A stretch of DNA of 64,000 bases from Ulva prolifera (lineage: Eukaryota; Chlorophyta; Ulvophyceae; Ulvales; Ulvaceae), in NCBI GenBank assembly GCA_023078555.1, contig CM041199.1:10775943-10839942 (forward strand), read 5' to 3'. Shown here piece after piece: positions 35,263-49,231 of this stretch. Numbering within the stretch: the stretch's first letter is position 1; every line of letters begins with the position of its first letter. The position numbers and the translations under genes were made by a program. Under the pieces are notes generated by a model. The model did no database searches. It had not been told where the DNA came from and worked only from the letters and a program-made list of their open reading frames with translations.

Positions 35263-36759
35263 CCAAGATGTTGGGGGGTATGGGATGTCCATCATTCATT
35301 GCGTATTTTCTGCAGACACCATGGCGTGGTGTGGTGCAAAAGTGCACACTTTCCACCAACCCATGTGAATGGACTTGGTTGTAGCCACGCAACCCCCCGC
35401 GCATCAAAAGGTACGTCGCCATGAACATTCAAAGATGTTGGGGGGTATGAGATGTCCATCATTCATTGCGTATTTTCTGCAGACACCATGGAGTGGTGTG
35501 GTGCAAAAATGCACACTTTCCACCAACCCATGTGAATGGACTTGGTTGTAGCCACGCAACCCCCCGCGCAGCAAAAGGTACGTTGCCATCAACATTCCAA
35601 GATGTTGGGGGGTATGGGATGTCCATCATTCATTGCGTATTTTCTGCATACACCATGGAGTGGTGTGGTGCAAAAGTGCACACTTTCCACCAACCCATGT
35701 GAATGGACTTGGTTGTAGCCACGCAACCCCCCGCGCATCAAAAGGTACGTCGCCATGAACATTCCAAGATGTTGGAGGGTATGGGATGATTATCATTCAT
35801 TGCATATTTGCTGCTGACTCCCAGGAGTGGCGTGGGGCAAAAGTGCACACTTTTCACCAACCTTGTGAATGGACTTGGCTATAGACAAGCATACCCCCGC
35901 GCACCATAGGGAAGTTGCCAGAAACATCCTTTGATTCTGAAAGATCTAGGACGTCAAGTATGCATTGCACTGTTGTTGCTAACTCCCAGGAGTGGCGTGG
36001 AACAAAAGTGCACACTTTTCACCAACCATGTGAATGGACTTGGTTGTAGCCACGCAACCCCCCGCGCAGCAAAAGGTACGTTGCCATCAACATTCAGAGA
36101 TGTTGGGGGGTATGAGATGTCCATCATTCATTGCGTATTTTCTGCAGACACCATGGAGTGGTGTAATGCAAAAGTGCACACTTTCCACCAACCCATGTGA
36201 ACGGACTTGGTTGCAGCCACGCAACCCCCCGCACATCAAAGATACGACTACATGAACATTCCAAGATGTTGGGGGGCATGGGATGTCCATCATTCATTGC
36301 GTATTTTCTGCAGACACCATGGAGTGGTGTGGTGCAAAAGTGCACACTTTCCACCAACCCATGTGAATGGACTTGGTTGTAGCCACGCAACCCCCCGCGC
36401 ATCAAAAGGTACGTCGACATGAACATTCAAAGATGTTGGGGGGTATGGGATGTCCATCATTCATTGCGTATTTTCTGCAGACACCATGGCGTGGTGTGGT
36501 GCAAAAGTGCACACTTTCCACCAACCCATGTGAATGGACTTGGTTGTAGCCACGCAACCCCCCGCGCATCAAAAGGTACGTCGCCATGAACATTCCAAGA
36601 TGTTGGAGGGTATGGGATGATTATCATTCATTGCATATTTGCTGCTGACTCCCAGGAGTGGCGTGGGGCAAAAGTGCACACTTTTCACCAACCTTGTGAA
36701 TGGACTTGGCTATAGACAAGCATACCCCCGCGCACCATAGGGAAGTTGCCAGAAACATC

Positions 36760-36921
36760 CTTTCTGAAAGATCTAGGACGTCAAGTATGCATTGCACAGT
36801 TGTTGCTAACTCCCAAGAGTGGCGTGGAACAAAAGTGCACACTTTTCACCAACCATGTGAATGGACTTGGTTGTAGCCACGCAACCCCCCGCGCAGCAAA
36901 AGGTACGTTGCCATCAACATT
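36760..36921. repeat. D monomer with 4-bp deletion (162 bp)
   Basis: Reads catcctttctgaaag where all other D units I compared read catcctttgattctgaaag. It is the shortest complete monomer in the window. Its partner at 40748 is intact, so the loss postdates the 24-mer duplication or was repaired in the other copy. Confidence 0.9.
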
Positions 36922-37088
36922 CCAAGATGTTGGGGGGTATGGGATGTCCATCATTCATTGCGTATTTTCTGCAGACACCATGGAGTGGTGTGGTGCAAAA
37001 GTGTACACTTTCCACCAACCCATGTGAATGGACTTGGTTGTAGCCACGCAACCCCCCGCGCATCAAAAGGTACATCGCCATCAACATT

Positions 37089-37253
37089 TTAAGATGTTGG
37101 GGGGTATGGGATGTCCATCATTCATTGCATATTTGCTGCTGACTCCCAGGAGTGGCGTGGGGCAAAAGTGCACACTTTTCACCAACCTTGTGAATGGACT
37201 TGGCTATAGACAAGCATACCCCCGCGCACCATAGGGAAGTTGCCAGAAACATC
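37089..37253. repeat. P/C hybrid monomer, early join
   Basis: Starts ttaagatg, G6, P-type gtccatcattcattg, then switches to Q/C-type catatttgctgctgac and a C 3' end. The switch falls in the shared atcattcattgc stretch. Duplicated at 41081-41245. Confidence 0.87.
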
Positions 37254-39084
37254 CTTTGATTCTGAAAGATCTAGGACGTCAAGTATGCATTGCACAGTTG
37301 TTGCTAACTCCCAGGAGTGGCGTGGAACAAAAGTGCACACTTTTCACCAACCATGTGAATGGACTTGGTTGTAGCCACGCAACCCCCCGCGCAGCAAAAG
37401 GTACGTTGCCATCAACATTCAGAGATGTTGGGGGGTATGAGATGTCCATCATTCATTGCGTATTTTCTGCAGACACCATGGAGTGGTGTAATGCAAAAGT
37501 GCACACTTTCCACCAACCCATGTGAACGGACTTGGTTGCAGCCACGCAACCCCCCGCACATCAAAGGTACGACTACATGAACATTCCAAGATGTTGGGGG
37601 GCATGGGATGTCCATCATTCATTGCGTATTTTCTGCAGACACCATGGAGTGGTGTGGTGCAAAAGTGTACACTTTCCACCAACCCATGTGAATGGACTTG
37701 GTTGTAGCCACGCAACCCCCCGCGCATCAAAAGGTACGTCGCCATGAACATTCCAAGATGTTGGAGGGTATGGGATGATTATCATTCATTGCATATTTGC
37801 TGCTGACTCCCAGGAGTGGCGTGGGGCAAAAGTGCACACTTTTCACCAACCTTGTGAATGGACTTGGCTATAGACAAGCATACCCCCGCGCACCATAGGG
37901 AAGTTGCCAGAAACATCCTTTGATTCTGAAAGATCTAGGACGTCAAGTATGCATTGCACTGTTGTTGCTAACTCCCAGGAGTGGCGTGGAACAAAAGTGC
38001 ACACTTTTCACCAACCATGTGAATGGACTTGGTTGTAGCCACGCAACCCCCCGCGCAGCAAAAGGTACGTTGCCATCAACATTCAGAGATGTTGGGGGGT
38101 ATGAGATGTCCATCATTCATTGCGTATTTTCTGCAGACACCATGGAGTGGTGTAATGCAAAAGTGCACACTTTCCACCAACCCATGTGAACGGACTTGGT
38201 TGCAGCCACGCAACCCCCCGCACATCAAAGATACGACTACATGAACATTCCAAGATGTTGGGGGGCATGGGATGTCCATCATTCATTGCGTATTTTCTGC
38301 AGACACCATGGAGTGGTGTGGTGCAAAAGTGCACACTTTCCACCAACCCATGTGAATGGACTTGGTTGTAGCCACGCAACCCCCCGCGCATCAAAAGGTA
38401 CGTCGACATGAACATTCAAAGATGTTGGGGGGTATGGGATGTCCATCATTCATTGCGTATTTTCTGCAGACACCATGGCGTGGTGTGGTGCAAAAGTGCA
38501 CACTTTCCACCAACCCATGTGAATGGACTTGGTTGTAGCCACGCAACCCCCCGCGCATCAAAAGGTACGTCGCCATGAACATTCAAAGATGTTGGGGGGT
38601 ATGAGATGTCCATCATTCATTGCGTATTTTCTGCAGACACCATGGAGTGGTGTGGTGCAAAAATGCACACTTTCCACCAACCCATGTGAATGGACTTGGT
38701 TGTAGCCACGCAACCCCCCGCGCAGCAAAAGGTACGTTGCCATCAACATTCCAAGATGTTGGGGGGTATGGGATGTCCATCATTCATTGCGTATTTTCTG
38801 CAGACACCATGGCGTGGTGTGGTGCAAAAGTGTACACTTTCCACCAACCCATGTGAATGGACTTGGTTGTAGCCACGCAACCCCCCGCGCATCAAAAGGT
38901 ACATCGCCATCAACATTCCAAGATGTTGGGGGGTATGGGATGTCCATCATTCATTGCGTATTTTCTGCAGACACCATGGAGTGGTGTGGTGCAAAAGTGC
39001 ACACTTTCCACCAACCCATGTGAATGGACTTGGTTGTAGCCACGCAACCCCCCGCGCATCAAAAGGTACGTCGCCATGAACATT

Positions 39085-39250
39085 CCAAGATGTTGGGGGG
39101 TATGGGATGATTATCATTCATTGCATATTTGCTGCTGACTCCTAGGAGTGGCGTGGGGCAAAAGTGCACACTTTTCACCAACCATGTGAATGGACTTGGT
39201 TGTAGCCACGCAACCCCTCGCGCAGCAAAAGGTACGTTGCCATCAACATT
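39085..39250. repeat. Q-type hybrid monomer, second copy
   Basis: Same structure as 35097-35262 with one base changed (acccctcgcgc). It lies 3988 bp downstream and was copied with the 24-mer. Confidence 0.8.
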
Positions 39251-41080
39251 CCAAGATGTTGGGGGGTATGGGATGTCCATCATTCATTGCGTATTTTCTG
39301 CAGACACCATGGCGTGGTGTGGTGCAAAAGTGCACACTTTCCACCAACCCATGTGAATGGACTTGGTTGTAGCCACGCAACCCCCCGCGCATCAAAAGGT
39401 ACGTCGCCATGAACATTCAAAGATGTTGGGGGGTATGAGATGTCCATCATTCATTGCGTATTTTCTGCAGACACCATGGAGTGGTGTGGTGCAAAAATGC
39501 ACACTTTCCACCAACCCATGTGAATGGACTTGGTTGTAGCCACGCAACCCCCCGCGCAGCAAAAGGTACGTTGCCATCAACATTCCAAGATGTTGGGGGG
39601 TATGGGATGTCCATCATTCATTGCGTATTTTCTGCATACACCATGGAGTGGTGTGGTGCAAAAGTGCACACTTTCCACCAACCCATGTGAATGGACTTGG
39701 TTGTAGCCACGCAACCCCCCGCGCATCAAAAGGTACGTCGCCATGAACATTCCAAGATGTTGGAGGGTATGGGATGATTATCATTCATTGCATATTTGCT
39801 GCTGACTCCCAGGAGTGGCGTGGGGCAAAAGTGCACACTTTTCACCAACCTTGTGAATGGACTTGGCTATAGACAAGCATACCCCCGCGCACCATAGGGA
39901 AGTTGCCAGAAACATCCTTTGATTCTGAAAGATCTAGGACGTCAAGTATGCATTGCACTGTTGTTGCTAACTCCCAGGAGTGGCGTGGAACAAAAGTGCA
40001 CACTTTTCACCAACCATGTGAATGGACTTGGTTGTAGCCACGCAACCCCCCGCGCAGCAAAAGGTACGTTGCCATCAACATTCAGAGATGTTGGGGGGTA
40101 TGAGATGTCCATCATTCATTGCGTATTTTCTGCAGACACCATGGAGTGGTGTAATGCAAAAGTGCACACTTTCCACCAACCCATGTGAACGGACTTGGTT
40201 GCAGCCACGCAACCCCCCGCACATCAAAGATACGACTACATGAACATTCCAAGATGTTGGGGGGCATGGGATGTCCATCATTCATTGCGTATTTTCTGCA
40301 GACACCATGGAGTGGTGTGGTGCAAAAGTGCACACTTTCCACCAACCCATGTGAATGGACTTGGTTGTAGCCACGCAACCCCCCGCGCATCAAAAGGTAC
40401 GTCGACATGAACATTCAAAGATGTTGGGGGGTATGGGATGTCCATCATTCATTGCGTATTTTCTGCAGACACCATGGCGTGGTGTGGTGCAAAAGTGCAC
40501 ACTTTCCACCAACCCATGTGAATGGACTTGGTTGTAGCCACGCAACCCCCCGCGCATCAAAAGGTACGTCGCCATGAACATTCCAAGATGTTGGAGGGTA
40601 TGGGATGATTATCATTCATTGCATATTTGCTGCTGACTCCCAGGAGTGGCGTGGGGCAAAAGTGCACACTTTTCACCAACCTTGTGAATGGACTTGGCTA
40701 TAGACAAGCATACCCCCGCGCACCATAGGGAAGTTGCCAGAAACATCCTTTGATTCTGAAAGATCTAGGACGTCAAGTATGCATTGCACAGTTGTTGCTA
40801 ACTCCCAAGAGTGGCGTGGAACAAAAGTGCACACTTTTCACCAACCATGTGAATGGACTTGGTTGTAGCCACGCAACCCCCCGCGCAGCAAAAGGTACGT
40901 TGCCATCAACATTCCAAGATGTTGGGGGGTATGGGATGTCCATCATTCATTGCGTATTTTCTGCAGACACCATGGAGTGGTGTGGTGCAAAAGTGTACAC
41001 TTTCCACCAACCCATGTGAATGGACTTGGTTGTAGCCACGCAACCCCCCGCGCATCAAAAGGTACATCGCCATCAACATT

Positions 41081-41245
41081 TTAAGATGTTGGGGGGTATG
41101 GGATGTCCATCATTCATTGCATATTTGCTGCTGACTCCCAGGAGTGGCGTGGGGCAAAAGTGCACACTTTTCACCAACCTTGTGAATGGACTTGGCTATA
41201 GACAAGCATACCCCCGCGCACCATAGGGAAGTTGCCAGAAACATC
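41081..41245. repeat. P/C hybrid monomer, early join, second copy
   Basis: Same join as 37089-37253, offset 3992 bp, copied with the 24-mer. A D at 41246 follows as for any C. Confidence 0.87.
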
Positions 41246-41744
41246 CTTTGATTCTGAAAGATCTAGGACGTCAAGTATGCATTGCACAGTTGTTGCTAAC
41301 TCCCAGGAGTGGCGTGGAACAAAAGTGCACACTTTTCACCAACCATGTGAATGGACTTGGTTGTAGCCACGCAACCCCCCGCGCAGCAAAAGGTACGTTG
41401 CCATCAACATTCAGAGATGTTGGGGGGTATGAGATGTCCATCATTCATTGCGTATTTTCTGCAGACACCATGGAGTGGTGTAATGCAAAAGTGCACACTT
41501 TCCACCAACCCATGTGAACGGACTTGGTTGCAGCCACGCAACCCCCCGCACATCAAAGGTACGACTACATGAACATTCCAAGATGTTGGGGGGCATGGGA
41601 TGTCCATCATTCATTGCGTATTTTCTGCAGACACCATGGAGTGGTGTGGTGCAAAAGTGCACACTTTCCACCAACCCATGTGAATGGACTTGGTTGTAGC
41701 CACGCAACCCCCCGCGCATCAAAAGGTACGTCGACATGAAAATT

Positions 41745-44570
41745 CAAAGATGTTGGGGGGTATGGGATGTCCATCATTCATTGCGTATTTTCTGCAGACA
41801 CCATGGAGTGGTGTAATGCAAAAGTGCACACTTTCCACCAACCCATGTGAACGGACTTGGTTGCAGCCACGCAACCCCCCGCACATCAAATGTACGATGA
41901 CATGAACATTCCAAGATGTTGGGGGGTATGGGATGTCCATCATTCATTGCGTATTTTCTGCAGACACCATGGAGTGGTGTAATGCAAAAGTGCACACTTT
42001 CCACCAACCCATGTGAATGGACTTGGTTGTAGCCACGCAACCCCCCGCGCATCAAAAGGTACGTCCCCATGAACATTCAAAGATGTTGGGGGGTATGGGA
42101 TGTCCATCATCCATTGCGTATTTTCTGCAGACACCATGGAGTGGTGTGGTGCAAAAGTGTACACTTTCCACCAACCCATGTGAATGGACTTGGTTGTAGC
42201 CACGCAACCCCCCGCGCATCAAAAGGTACATCGCCATCAACATTCCAAGATGTTGGGGGGTATGGGATGTCCATCATTCATTGCTTATTTTCTGCAGACA
42301 CCATGGAGTGGTGTGGTGCAAAAGTGCACACTTTCCACCAACCCATGTGAATGGACTTGGTTGTAGCCACGCAACCCCCCGCGCATCAAAAGGTACGTCG
42401 CCATGAACATTCCAAGATGTTGGGGGGTATGGGATGATTATCATTCATTGCATATTTGCTGCTGACTCCCAGGAGTGGCGTGGGGCAAAAGTGCACACTT
42501 TTCACCAACCTTGTGAATGGACTTGGCTATAGACAAGCATACCCCCGCGCACCATAGGGAAGTTGCCAGAAACATCCTTTGATTCTGAAAGATCTAGGAC
42601 GTCAAGTATGCATTGCACAGTTGTTGCTAACTCCTAGGAGTGGCGTGGAACAAAAGTGCACACTTTTCACCAACCATGTGAATGGACTTGGTTGTAGCCA
42701 CGCAACCCCCCGCGCAGCAAAAGGTACGTCGCCATCAACATTCCAAGATGTTGGAGGGTATGGGATGTCCATCATTCATTGCGTATTTTCTGCAGACACC
42801 ATGGAGTGGTGTAATGCAAAAGTGCACACTTTCCACCAACCCATGTGAATGGACTTGGTTGTAGCCACGCAACCCCCCGCGCATGAAAAGGTGCGTCGCC
42901 ATGAACATTCCAAGATGTTGGGGGGTATGGGATGATTATCATTCATTGCATATTTGCTGCTGACTCCCAGGAGTGGCGTGGGGCAAAAGTGCACACTTTT
43001 CACCAACCATGTGAATGGACTTGGCTATAGACAAGCATACCCCCGCGCACCATAGGGAAGTTGCCAGAAACATCCTTTGATTCTGAAAGATCTAGGACGT
43101 CAAGTATGCATTGCACAGTTGTTGCTGACTCCCAGGAGTGGCGTGGAACAAAAGTGCACACTTTTCACCAACCATGTGAATGGACTTGGTTGTAGCCACG
43201 CAACCCCCCGCGCAGCAAAAGGTACGTTGCCATCAACATTCCAAGATGTTGGGGGGTATGGGATGTCCATCATTCATTGCGTATTTTCTGCAGAAACCAT
43301 GGAGTGGTGTGGTGCAAAAGTGTACACTTTCCACCAACCCATGTGAATGGACTTGGTTGTAGCCACGCAACCCCCCGCGCATCAAAAGGTACATCGCCAT
43401 CAACATTCCAAGATGTTGGGGGGTATGGGATGTCCATCATTCATTGCGTATTTTCTGCATACACCATGGAGTGGTGTGGTGCAAAAGTGCACACTTTCCA
43501 CCAACCCATGTGAATGGACTTGGTTGTAGCCACGCAACCCCCCGCGCATCAAAAGGTACGTCGCCATGAACATTCCAAGATGTTGGAGGGTATGGGATGA
43601 TTATCATTCATTGCATATTTGCTGCTGACTCCCAGGAGTGGCGTGGGGCAAAAGTGCACACTTTTCACCAACCTTGTGAATGGACTTGGCTATAGACAAG
43701 CATACCCCCGCGCACCATAGGGAAGTTGCCAGAAACATCCTTTGATTCTGAAAGATCTAGGACGTCAAGTATGCATTGCACTGTTGTTGCTAACTCCCAG
43801 GAGTGGCGTGGAACAAAAGTGCACACTTTTCACCAACCATGTGAATGGACTTGGTTGTAGCCACGCAACCCCCCGCGCAGCAAAAGGTACGTTGCCATCA
43901 ACATTCAGAGATGTTGGGGGGTATGAGATGTCCATCATTCATTGCGTATTTTCTGCAGACACCATGGAGTGGTGTAATGCAAAAGTGCACACTTTCCACC
44001 AACCCATGTGAACGGACTTGGTTGCAGCCACGCAACCCCCCGCACATCAAAGATACGACTACATGAACATTCCAAGATGTTGGGGGGCATGGGATGTCCA
44101 TCATTCATTGCGTATTTTCTGCAGACACCATGGAGTGGTGTGGTGCAAAAGTGCACACTTTCCACCAACCCATGTGAATGGACTTGGTTGTAGCCACGCA
44201 ACCCCCCGCGCATCAAAAGGTACGTCGACATGAACATTCAAAGATGTTGGGGGGTATGGGATGTCCATCATTCATTGCGTATTTTCTGCAGACACCATGG
44301 CGTGGTGTGGTGCAAAAGTGCACACTTTCCACCAACCCATGTGAATGGACTTGGTTGTAGCCACGCAACCCCCCGCGCATCAAAAGGTACGTCGCCATGA
44401 ACATTCAAAGATGTTGGGGGGTATGAGATGTCCATCATTCATTGCGTATTTTCTGCAGACACCATGGAGTGGTGTGGTGCAAAAGTGCACACTTTTCACC
44501 AACCATGTGAATGGACTTGGCTATAGACAAGCATACCCCCGCGCACCATAGGGAAGTTGCCAGAAACATC
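41745..44570. repeat. Array block: N-P-P-P-C-D-P-C-D-P-P-C-D-N'-P-P-(P/C hybrid)
   Basis: Seventeen monomers. The 42078-44405 part matches 32268-34595 at offset 9810, sharing the rare gcTtattttctgcag in the second P. The N at 41745 follows an aaaattcaaag variant. The block ends in a hybrid monomer. Confidence 0.87.
44406..44570. repeat. P/C hybrid monomer, late join
   Basis: P-type 5' half (caaagatg, tatgagatg, PstI, NcoI, tggtgtggtgc) then C-type from the shared gcaaaagtgcacac: cttttcaccaacc and ctatagac. Its C part matches the C at 30271 (accatgtg form). The join is at a different site from that at 37089, so it is an independent exchange. It is the left edge of a 4.9-kb block copied from, or to, 30.3-35.2 kb. 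Confidence 0.87.
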
Positions 44571-47500
44571 CTTTGATTCTGAAAGATCTAGGACGTCAAG
44601 TATGCATTGCACAGTTGTTGCTGACTCCCAGGAGTGGCGTGGAACAAAAGTGCACACTTTTCACCAACCATGTGAATGGACTTGGTTGTAGCCACGCAAC
44701 CCCCCGCGCAGCAAAAGGTACGTTGCCATCAACATTCCAAGATGTTGGGGGGTATGGGATGTCCATCATTCATTGCGTATTTTCTGCAGAAACCATGGAG
44801 TGGTGTGGTGCAAAAGTGTACACTTTCCACCAACCCATGTGAATGGACTTGGTTGTAGCCACGCAACCCCCCGCGCATCAAAAGGTACATCGCCATCAAC
44901 ATTCCAAGATGTTGGGGGGTATGGGATGTCCATCATTCATTGCGTATTTTCTGCATACACCATGGAGTGGTGTGGTGCAAAAGTGCACACTTTCCACCAA
45001 CCCATGTGAATGGACTTGGTTGTAGCCACGCAACCCCCCGCGCATCAAAAGGTACGTCGCCATGAACATTCCAAGATGTTGGAGGGTATGGGATGATTAT
45101 CATTCATTGCATATTTGCTGCTGACTCCCAGGAGTGGCGTGGGGCAAAAGTGCACACTTTTCACCAACCTTGTGAATGGACTTGGCTATAGACAAGCATA
45201 CCCCCGCGCACCATAGGGAAGTTGCCAGAAACATCCTTTGATTCTGAAAGATCTAGGACGTCAAGTATGCATTGCACTGTTGTTGCTAACTCCCAGGAGT
45301 GGCGTGGAACAAAAGTGCACACTTTTCACCAACCATGTGAATGGACTTGGTTGTAGCCACGCAACCCCCCGCGCAGCAAAAGGTACGTTGCCATCAACAT
45401 TCAGAGATGTTGGGGGGTATGAGATGTCCATCATTCATTGCGTATTTTCTGCAGACACCATGGAGTGGTGTAATGCAAAAGTGCACACTTTCCACCAACC
45501 CATGTGAACGGACTTGGTTGCAGCCACGCAACCCCCCGCACATCAAAGATACGACTACATGAACATTCCAAGATGTTGGGGGGCATGGGATGTCCATCAT
45601 TCATTGCGTATTTTCTGCAGACACCATGGAGTGGTGTGGTGCAAAAGTGCACACTTTCCACCAACCCATGTGAATGGACTTGGTTGTAGCCACGCAACCC
45701 CCCGCGCATCAAAAGGTACGTCGACATGAACATTCAAAGATGTTGGGGGGTATGGGATGTCCATCATTCATTGCGTATTTTCTGCAGACACCATGGCGTG
45801 GTGTGGTGCAAAAGTGCACACTTTCCACCAACCCATGTGAATGGACTTGGTTGTAGCCACGCAACCCCCCGCGCATCAAAAGGTACGTCGCCATGAACAT
45901 TCAAAGATGTTGGGGGGTATGAGATGTCCATCATTCATTGCGTATTTTCTGCAGACACCATGGAGTGGTGTGGTGCAAAAATGCACACTTTCCACCAACC
46001 CATGTGAATGGACTTGGTTGTAGCCACGCAACCCCCCGCGCAGCAAAAGGTACGTTGCCATCAACATTCCAAGATGTTGGGGGGTATGGGATGTCCATCA
46101 TTCATTGCGTATTTTCTGCAGACACCATGGCGTGGTGTGGTGCAAAAGTGTACACTTTCCACCAACCCATGTGAATGGACTTGGTTGTAGCCACGCAACC
46201 CCCCGCGCATCAAAAGGTACATCGCCATCAACATTCCAAGATGTTGGGGGGTATGGGATGTCCATCATTCATTGCGTATTTTCTGCAGACACCATGGAGT
46301 GGTGTGGTGCAAAAGTGCACACTTTCCACCAACCCATGTGAATGGACTTGGTTGTAGCCACGCAACCCCCCGCGCATCAAAAGGTACGTCGCCATGAACA
46401 TTCCAAGATGTTGGGGGGTATGGGATGTCCATCATTCATTGCGTATTTTCTGCAGACACCATGGAGTGGTGTGGTGCAAAAGTGTACACTTTCCACCAAC
46501 CCATGTGAATGGACTTGGTTGTAGCCACGCAACCCCCCGCGCATCAAAAGGTACATCGCCATCAACATTCCAAGATGTTGGGGGGTATGGGATGTCCATC
46601 ATTCATTGCTTATTTTCTGCAGACACCATGGAGTGGTGTGGTGCAAAAGTGCACACTTTCCACCAACCCATGTGAATGGACTTGGTTGTAGCCACGCAAC
46701 CCCCCGCGCATCAAAAGGTACGTCGCCATGAACATTCCAAGATGTTGGGGGGTATGGGATGATTATCATTCATTGCATATTTGCTGCTGACTCCCAGGAG
46801 TGGCGTGGGGCAAAAGTGCACACTTTTCACCAACCTTGTGAATGGACTTGGCTATAGACAAGCATACCCCCGCGCACCATAGGGAAGTTGCCAGAAACAT
46901 CCTTTGATTCTGAAAGATCTAGGACGTCAAGTATGCATTGCACAGTTGTTGCTAACTCCTAGGAGTGGCGTGGAACAAAAGTGCACACTTTTCACCAACC
47001 ATGTGAATGGACTTGGTTGTAGCCACGCAACCCCCCGCGCAGCAAAAGGTACGTCGCCATCAACATTCCAAGATGTTGGAGGGTATGGGATGTCCATCAT
47101 TCATTGCGTATTTTCTGCAGACACCATGGAGTGGTGTAATGCAAAAGTGCACACTTTCCACCAACCCATGTGAATGGACTTGGTTGTAGCCACGCAACCC
47201 CCCGCGCATGAAAAGGTGCGTCGCCATGAACATTCCAAGATGTTGGGGGGTATGGGATGATTATCATTCATTGCATATTTGCTGCTGACTCCAAGGAGTG
47301 GCGTGGGGCAAAAGTGCACACTTTTCACCAACCATGTGAATGGACTTGGCTATAGACAAGCATACCCCCGCGCACCATAGGGAAGTTGCCAGAAACATCC
47401 TTTGATTCTGAAAGATCTAGGACGTCAAGTATGCATTGCACAGTTGTTGCTGACTCCCAGGAGTGGCGTGGAACAAAAGTGCACACTTTTCACCAACCAT

Positions 47501-49231
47501 GTGAATGGACTTGGTTGTAGCCACGCAACCCCCCGCGCAGCAAAAGGTACGTTGCCATCAACATTCCAAGATGTTGGGGGGTATGGGATGTCCATCATTC
47601 ATTGCGTATTTTCTGCAGAAACCATGGAGTGGTGTGGTGCAAAAGTGTACACTTTCCACCAACCCATGTGAATGGACTTGGTTGTAGCCACGCAACCCCC
47701 CGCGCATCAAAAGGTACATCGCCATCAACATTCCAAGATGTTGGGGGGTATGGGATGTCCATCATTCATTGCGTATTTTCTGCATACACCATGGAGTGGT
47801 GTGGTGCAAAAGTGCACACTTTCCACCAACCCATGTGAATGGACTTGGTTGTAGCCACGCAACCCCCCGCGCATCAAAAGGTACGTCGCCATGAACATTC
47901 CAAGATGTTGGAGGGTATGGGATGATTATCATTCATTGCATATTTGCTGCTGACTCCCAGGAGTGGCGTGGGGCAAAAGTGCACACTTTTCACCAACCTT
48001 GTGAATGGACTTGGCTATAGACAAGCATACCCCCGCGCACCATAGGGAAGTTGCCAGAAACATCCTTTGATTCTGAAAGATCTAGGACGTCAAGTATGCA
48101 TTGCACTGTTGTTGCTAACTCCCAGGAGTGGCGTGGAACAAAAGTGCACACTTTTCACCAACCATGTGAATGGACTTGGTTGTAGCCACGCAACCCCCCG
48201 CGCAGCAAAAGGTACGTTGCCATCAACATTCAGAGATGTTGGGGGGTATGAGATGTCCATCATTCATTGCGTATTTTCTGCAGACACCATGGAGTGGTGT
48301 AATGCAAAAGTGCACACTTTCCACCAACCCATGTGAACGGACTTGGTTGCAGCCACGCAACCCCCCGCACATCAAAGATACGACTACATGAACATTCCAA
48401 GATGTTGGGGGGCATGGGATGTCCATCATTCATTGCGTATTTTCTGCAGACACCATGGAGTGGTGTGGTGCAAAAGTGCACACTTTCCACCAACCCATGT
48501 GAATGGACTTGGTTGTAGCCACGCAACCCCCCGCGCATCAAAAGGTACGTCGACATGAACATTCAAAGATGTTGGGGGGTATGGGATGTCCATCATTCAT
48601 TGCGTATTTTCTGCAGACACCATGGCGTGGTGTGGTGCAAAAGTGCACACTTTCCACCAACCCATGTGAATGGACTTGGTTGTAGCCACGCAACCCCCCG
48701 CGCATCAAAAGGTACGTCGCCATGAACATTCAAAGATGTTGGGGGGTATGAGATGTCCATCATTCATTGCGTATTTTCTGCAGACACCATGGAGTGGTGT
48801 GGTGCAAAAATGCACACTTTCCACCAACCCATGTGAATGGACTTGGTTGTAGCCACGCAACCCCCCGCGCAGCAAAAGGTACGTTGCCATCAACATTCCA
48901 AGATGTTGGGGGGTATGGGATGTCCATCATTCATTGCGTATTTTCTGCAGACACCATGGCGTGGTGTGGTGCAAAAGTGTACACTTTCCACCAACCCATG
49001 TGAATGGACTTGGTTGTAGCCACGCAACCCCCCGCGCATCAAAAGGTACATCGCCATCAACATTCCAAGATGTTGGGGGGTATGGGATGTCCATCATTCA
49101 TTGCGTATTTTCTGCAGACACCATGGAGTGGTGTGGTGCAAAAGTGCACACTTTCCACCAACCCATGTGAATGGACTTGGTTGTAGCCACGCAACCCCCC
49201 GCGCATCAAAAGGTACGTCGCCATGAACATT
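44571..49231. repeat. Array block of 28 monomers, D to P, copy of 30.4-35.1 kb
   Basis: D-P-P-C-D-N'-(7 P)-C-D-P-C-D-P-P-C-D-N'-(5 P). The match at offset 14135 runs from about 44479 to 49370. Differences seen: cgttgcc near 46056 against cgtcccc near 31921, gtattttctgcag near 47116 against gtattttttgcag, and ctccaAgg near 47293. The gcttatttt marker at 46570 is shared with 32435. Confidence 0.9.

Larger units (their letters stand above)
33681..37668. repeat. Second 24-monomer unit, copy 1 (3988 bp)
   Basis: Matches 37669-41660. The only differences I found are a C at 35230 against T at 39218 and a 4-bp deletion in the D at 36760. Both ends of the match lie at the same gtgCacac/gtgTacac position in P monomers (33680/37668 and 37668/41660). 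Order from 33765: C-D-N'-P-P-P-P-P-Q/D-P-P-P-C-D-N'-P-P-C-D-P-P/C-D-N'-P. Confidence 0.9.
37669..41660. repeat. Second 24-monomer unit, copy 2 (3992 bp)
   Basis: Tandem partner of 33681-37668, carrying the intact D at 40748 (166 bp) and the T at 39218 within acccctcgcgc. It contains the same hybrid monomers at 39085 and 41081. Confidence 0.9.
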
